The notes beneath the pieces are model-generated. The model saw nothing but the letters and a program-made list of their open reading frames with translations. It made no database searches and had not been told where the DNA came from. Shown one piece after another: positions 33,001-35,629 of a stretch of 35,629 nt of DNA. Source of the DNA: Candidatus Omnitrophota bacterium (lineage in GTDB: Bacteria; Omnitrophota; Omnitrophia; Omnitrophales; Danuiimicrobiaceae); the NCBI GenBank assembly GCA_023247075.1, contig JAHFHD010000002.1, positions 1-35,629 of the forward strand. Direction: 5' to 3'. The first letter of the stretch is position 1; every line of letters begins with the position of its first letter. The position numbers and the translations under genes were made by a program.

Positions 33001-35333
33001 ACTCCGCGCAGCAGCCCTTTAGGGTCGTTCAGGATGACAAGCGAAGGATTCGGGATGACACTGCTTTTTCTGAAATGCGCCTGACTATTTAACTCCGAAA
33101 TTGCACTTTTTAAACTTTCTGACAAATTTTCTGCGCCGAGTTCGGCTGCCACATTCCACGCAATTTCCACATCCAGAGGATATTCTTGACCGAGTTGATT
33201 AAAAAATAAATCGTAAGCGGCAGCTGCATCATTTCCGTTTTCAGGATTTTGAAGTGCATCTAGAAAACTCTCGTGAGCCAAGCTCGCCAAAGAGTGCTTG
33301 ATGTTCGCTATTTCCTCATCAGAATAAGAAGGCTGCCAATTGGGATGTTGGCTCATCCTTTGTTTCCAAATTCGCGAGTGAAGTTCGGCCAAATCCAAGC
33401 GAAGCGGTGGAAGCGTAAGTGCTGAGCTTAAAAGTTCAAGGTCTGTAGATTCAGACCACAACTCGAACATTGCATTTCTTAAAATCGAACCGGTGTTTTC
33501 AGAGAGCCATATTTTCGCTAATGCATCTGCTTCAATTTTCTCCACCGCTTCCTTAAGTTTCTGCGACCATTCGGCGGGCACAAGTTGACTTGCCATTCCA
33601 ATTAAAATTTTAGGATTTAAAAAATCTGCTTCTGTGCGCTTCGAATCAGGAAGAGTGTCTTTGTACATTTCATTCATTATTTTTGCAATGAGCGCACGCT
33701 CTTCGCCGCTTCGCGCGGAGTCTAAAAGCGCCTTGGCAAAATCAGAAAATGCCACGTCCCAATTTTGGGTTTTACCTTCGTTGTATGCTGCAATTGCTTC
33801 ATCCACCGTTCGAGCAAAGTAGCGGCTGTCACTGAGTTGGGCTTTGTCGCGCTCTTTTTCAGGAACAACTGTCACCCCGCTTGTCGCTTCAACATAAAAC
33901 CACTCATTGCCAAATGAATTTTTACGGACAAATGGCGCTCCATGAAATGCTTTTTTTGTATGTTTCGTTTTTTCAGGGTCGCGCAATATGCCGCCAGCAA
34001 TAGCCACATCTTCAAGTGGATACCCATAATCGGTTAAACAAATCTGAACAACTCGGGCCAGCCAATCGCAATCCATTGGAACAAAACCATTCTTTCGATA
34101 AAGTCTTCGAGAATAACTCATTAGCGTCTCACCTTGATCAAATGGTGCCATCTCATGGTCATGAACATACCGGTAGTATTTTCGAACCAGCTCCATTACT
34201 TTTTTTGCTATGGCCAATCTTCCTCCTTGTAACTCAAAAACAAACCCATGCGCTTTTAATTGATTCATGTCTTCTTTTAACTCTGGGAACATGTCTAAAT
34301 GTTCGAGCACAAGTCTCAACCTCTGTTCTTTTGTAGGTATTGATGGATTCATAATTTTCAAAACATTTTCTGTTTCTCGAATTTGATAAGTAATCATTAC
34401 TTCCTCACCTGAGGGATTGTTTCCCACGTCAAGTTGTCCGTTTGAATTTAATGTGATTCCTTTGCTGTTTGTCCAACCAGAACCAACGCGCTCCTCATTT
34501 ACTTCAAACTGAATCACTTGAGAATTTGTTGCTATGGGTAAAGTGGTCTTTTTCGGAAGCGTGTTAGGTGTCACCAACACTGTTTCCTCAAGCACAGCTC
34601 CGCTTGGGATAATTGGTCCGCTCTCCATATCAATTGGACGAAAATCCATAGACCCATCTGCGTCAGGACCTGCTGTAATTCCCATTGGCAAAAACAAAGA
34701 AAACGAGTCTCGACCATTTGCATTTGATGAAATAAGTTTGGTCTTTAAAATTGTTTCGCCATCCTCCTGCGGTTCCAGACCAAGCGCAGGAAAACGGCCG
34801 CGCTCAAATCTAGATGACGGTTTTGGTAATTTGCTCAATTGATCTTCCGGTTCCAACATGTGGTCAAAATATGCCTGCACTTCCTGAAGAGGTATTCCCA
34901 AAAAGCTCAACACGTCATCAAGTGTGACAAGTTTCGATTCGACATTATTTAAGCTAAGACCTTTTGTGACAAGTTCCGAACCGCCTCGATGAAAAAGAAA
35001 ATATCTTTCGACATCATTTAAGCTAAAACCTTTCGAAATCAAAAATTCATCCATTTCCTTTAAGGAAAGACCATACTTAAAAAAGAATTCCTCTAAATCA
35101 AGCGGCGGGCGTTCACGTCTTAGAGAAAGTAGTGGATGAAGAATGGGGTGTTGAATGGCATTTGAATTAACCACATCACTTGTGATGTAGAAATTTTTGG
35201 GCTTTTGATTAAATGACACTACTCGATGTCTTGCTTCTAATGTCGAAATAGCTCCGGCGGCAAAGATCAAAGACACGAATGCTCCTACTACCAACCAAAA
35301 AAATAAATCAAACAATAAATCAAGCTCTTCCAT
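30009..35333 (-). CDS. giant membrane-anchored multidomain protein (~1774 aa from the proposed start): helical repeats, transglutaminase-like segment, SAM-methyltransferase-like segment; several repeat insertions
   Basis: Proposed ATG 35333-35331 (MEELDLLFDLFFWLVVGAFVSLIFAAGAIST TM segment); PMDCDWLARVVQICL...FHGAPFV...EWFYVEATSG; DSKVMMIGGALIPFHFLNAAGEVDVVDVNPLQIQFLK. The tracked start at 35597 lies in repeat DNA. Confidence 0.65.
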   Translation of the reverse strand: MEELDLLFDLFFWLVVGAFVSLIFAAGAISTLEARHRVVSFNQKPKNFYITSDVVNSNAIQHPILHPLLSLRRERPPLDLEEFFFKYGLSLKEMDEFLISKGFSLNDVERYFLFHRGGSELVTKGLSLNNVESKLVTLDDVLSFLGIPLQEVQAYFDHMLEPEDQLSKLPKPSSRFERGRFPALGLEPQEDGETILKTKLISSNANGRDSFSLFLPMGITAGPDADGSMDFRPIDMESGPIIPSGAVLEETVLVTPNTLPKKTTLPIATNSQVIQFEVNEERVGSGWTNSKGITLNSNGQLDVGNNPSGEEVMITYQIRETENVLKIMNPSIPTKEQRLRLVLEHLDMFPELKEDMNQLKAHGFVFELQGGRLAIAKKVMELVRKYYRYVHDHEMAPFDQGETLMSYSRRLYRKNGFVPMDCDWLARVVQICLTDYGYPLEDVAIAGGILRDPEKTKHTKKAFHGAPFVRKNSFGNEWFYVEATSGVTVVPEKERDKAQLSDSRYFARTVDEAIAAYNEGKTQNWDVAFSDFAKALLDSARSGEERALIAKIMNEMYKDTLPDSKRTEADFLNPKILIGMASQLVPAEWSQKLKEAVEKIEADALAKIWLSENTGSILRNAMFELWSESTDLELLSSALTLPPLRLDLAELHSRIWKQRMSQHPNWQPSYSDEEIANIKHSLASLAHESFLDALQNPENGNDAAAAYDLFFNQLGQEYPLDVEIAWNVAAELGAENLSESLKSAISELNSQAHFRKSSVIPNPSLVILNDPKGLLRGVKDLSSPDSSVTVLADKSASPHPPEDGFVLLAKNDMLSNATQNGIHPDNQSEQESLKLRFLQSMVNGTSVNAKDSLELLGQNDIPEEWTLKLLEESQALTWGEIKTGAESLFKDRPGQKNKTEESVVETWHFQVTPTTPIAEALDQVDWVKRNLLPENQHEIFSRDPILAALAEHVQTKPQALGNNLNLGEYVNTALGEMLGENFNYLKDNTKNLGGWFFAPREAKGILKSVNGDPATRRLLNGVLGNSENPEGKLSSSDLNQLREFLNQPDQRHEMRSPMNRRSEIRTQNDDGQKTIPNLNGVIYAHSRQLMDQLGYLILPQMEDPSEIVNIADVRPDSKVMMIGGALIPFHFLNAAGEVDVVDVNPLQIQFLKGLADSIRTSQVRDKIEEIRGLIENSTLDASSKQVSFLAHVFYYSFIQHHEVELRTKINQNQLNLIQNDLIHFRPEKKYDVVFYGTLPMVLEYSDTHFAEKLAERMVEQLNQGAKVIYASVNLFPLNGAIPFTEQYFPVGTHIQRVKSNTNPDLTYTTAVLKPETGNLKFNPETKQKIESVLNQLIKTWKFNAPIGASLDELLQPGIFGYNPAYEEMRKLLFDLRSAYLSANEQSFKANLGVMANHLNQHRAGSVYYGVNKALSAIEHFNSAHSEVRNTAAQSLQNELSQYLTLQTLASASESTTEAASGIAASLTDARGAEVPLENILAVINRVEEERLSELRGIRTGDIAQSFLSLRGVPGGRRSNPGMEIASASPGMLLRNDEFSINFTQVENLEKSLEGVFQALLHAKGTIRLEFWGEVTESGASELNALFETAVHLASANPDLKIEVTGARALEGIFTKSLGRVRNTAGVLKGKIKPGQILINPAYSTPNMVVTINLEGGRAKRELGVLFFDPRTPVILSPSLVILNEVKDLALRVNSAKDLNSLDSPAVPHHASTLSFADSLLLSASLLGKTSEIAGVRRSASNVFQPVNVEQAHYAAYAFRLLLEGAANKKLQTAA
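30222..30318. repeat. class-1 palindromic element (left-truncated), in frame inside the giant gene
   Basis: AGAATCTAGCGAATTTAGATCCTTCGCGGAGTTTACCCTGAGCGCTAGATCCTTCACTTCGTTCAGGATGACAAGCGAAGGGCTCAGGATAACA. Confidence 0.92.
30726..30813. repeat. class-2 palindromic element, in frame inside the giant gene
   Basis: GTCATTGCGAAGCAG...GAAGCAATCTCCATACCTGGATTGCTTCGTCG...CTCGCAATGAC. Confidence 0.92.
32897..33060. repeat. class-1 palindromic element with two extra modules, in frame inside the giant gene
   Basis: TGTCATTCTTCGCCAAAAGGACGAATCCGTCCTCTGGCGGATGAGGCGAAGCC...CACTCCGCGCAGCAGCCCTTTAGGGTCGTTCAGGATGACA...GGATGACA. Confidence 0.95.
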
Positions 35334-35338
35334 TTCTA

Positions 35339-35524
35339 TGTCATTCTGACCCTGCAGGGGGAAGAATCTAGTGGACATGAATTCTTTTATGGAATTCATC
35401 CTGAGCGCTAGATCCTTCGCGGAGCTTGCCCTCGAGGCGCCCAGATCCTTCACTTCGTTCAGGATGACACGCGCCGAAGGGCTCAGGATGACAAGCAAAG
35501 GACGTAGGATGACACGCGAGGGAT
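35339..35524. repeat. class-1 palindromic element with multiple ~21-nt tail units upstream of the giant gene
   Basis: TGTCATTCTGACC...TTCGTTCAGGATGACACGCGCCGAAGGGCTCAGGATGACAAGCAAAGGACGTAGGATGACACGCGAGGGATTC. Confidence 0.9.
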
Positions 35525-35537
35525 TCAAAGCGCGGCC

Positions 35538-35629
35538 GTCATTGCGAGACAGGTTCCCAGGTGTTGTCGAAGCCCCTACGGGATCCCGTAGGGACAATCT
35601 CGTATTCTTGGGATTGCTTCGTCCCGGCT
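35538..35629. repeat. class-2 palindromic element (right end off the window) with nested CCCTACGGGATCCCGTAGGG palindrome
   Basis: GTCATTGCGAGAC...GTTGTCGAAGCCCCTACGGGATCCCGTAGGGACAATCTC...GGATTGCTTCGTCCCGGCT. Confidence 0.9.

Noticed and set aside
32135-34842. Plus-strand ORFs (84, 62, 106, 102 aa) opposite the giant gene
   Set aside because: Antisense shadows of a long well-supported coding frame; no recognisable domain.
35334-35597. N-terminal extension of the giant ORF (MSLRDPVGASTTPGNLSRNDG...)
   Set aside because: Encoded by class-1 and class-2 repeats; the ATG at 35333 followed by a TM helix is the more plausible start.
5901-35629. Could the dispersed repeats be a CRISPR array?
   Set aside because: Repeats are dispersed over the window, palindromic and modular, without regular spacers or adjacent cas genes.
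1-35629. Intact insertion sequence or transposase gene that could mobilise the repeats
   Set aside because: No transposase, REP-associated tyrosine transposase or recombinase was recognised; any mobilising enzyme must be elsewhere.

Overview
This 35.6 kb window is a gene-dense bacterial chromosome segment. The gene content and repeat-rich style suggest an uncultured PVC-type lineage such as Omnitrophota, but that is inference only. Recognisable content: a truncated sdhC; an AAA/DUF4143 ATPase; maf; an HI0933-type flavoprotein; a RelE/AbrB-like toxin-antitoxin pair; a spore-photoproduct-lyase-like radical SAM protein; a nucleoside-phosphorylase-like protein; a DUF6941-like protein; and a response regulator. 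Next comes a heme operon (hemDE fusion, hemY/cgoX, hemH/cpfC, SDR epimerase, hemQ/chdC), an NhaD antiporter and a tripartite HipBST toxin-antitoxin locus. A tight four-gene operon follows (heme-oxygenase-like diiron oxidase, enolase-superfamily enzyme, GH3 ligase, ICMT-like methyltransferase), then a Leu/Glu-type dehydrogenase, nrdB and nrdA, inositol-1-phosphate synthase and a giant (~1774 aa) multidomain protein. The most striking signal is a set of modular, nested palindromic repeats (about 60-320 bp) found between genes and also in frame inside hemY, hemDE, an SDR epimerase and the giant gene. Comparing copies within the window gives 'empty' and 'filled' versions. The sub-modules inside coding copies differ by 24, 27, 33, 21 and -30 nt, all multiples of 3, while a module seen only in non-coding copies is 22 nt. 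Other leads are three operator-like palindromes upstream of hipB spaced exactly 72 bp apart, and the four-gene HDO/enolase/GH3/ICMT operon, a candidate undescribed biosynthetic pathway. No tRNA, rRNA, CRISPR array or intact transposase was recognised.
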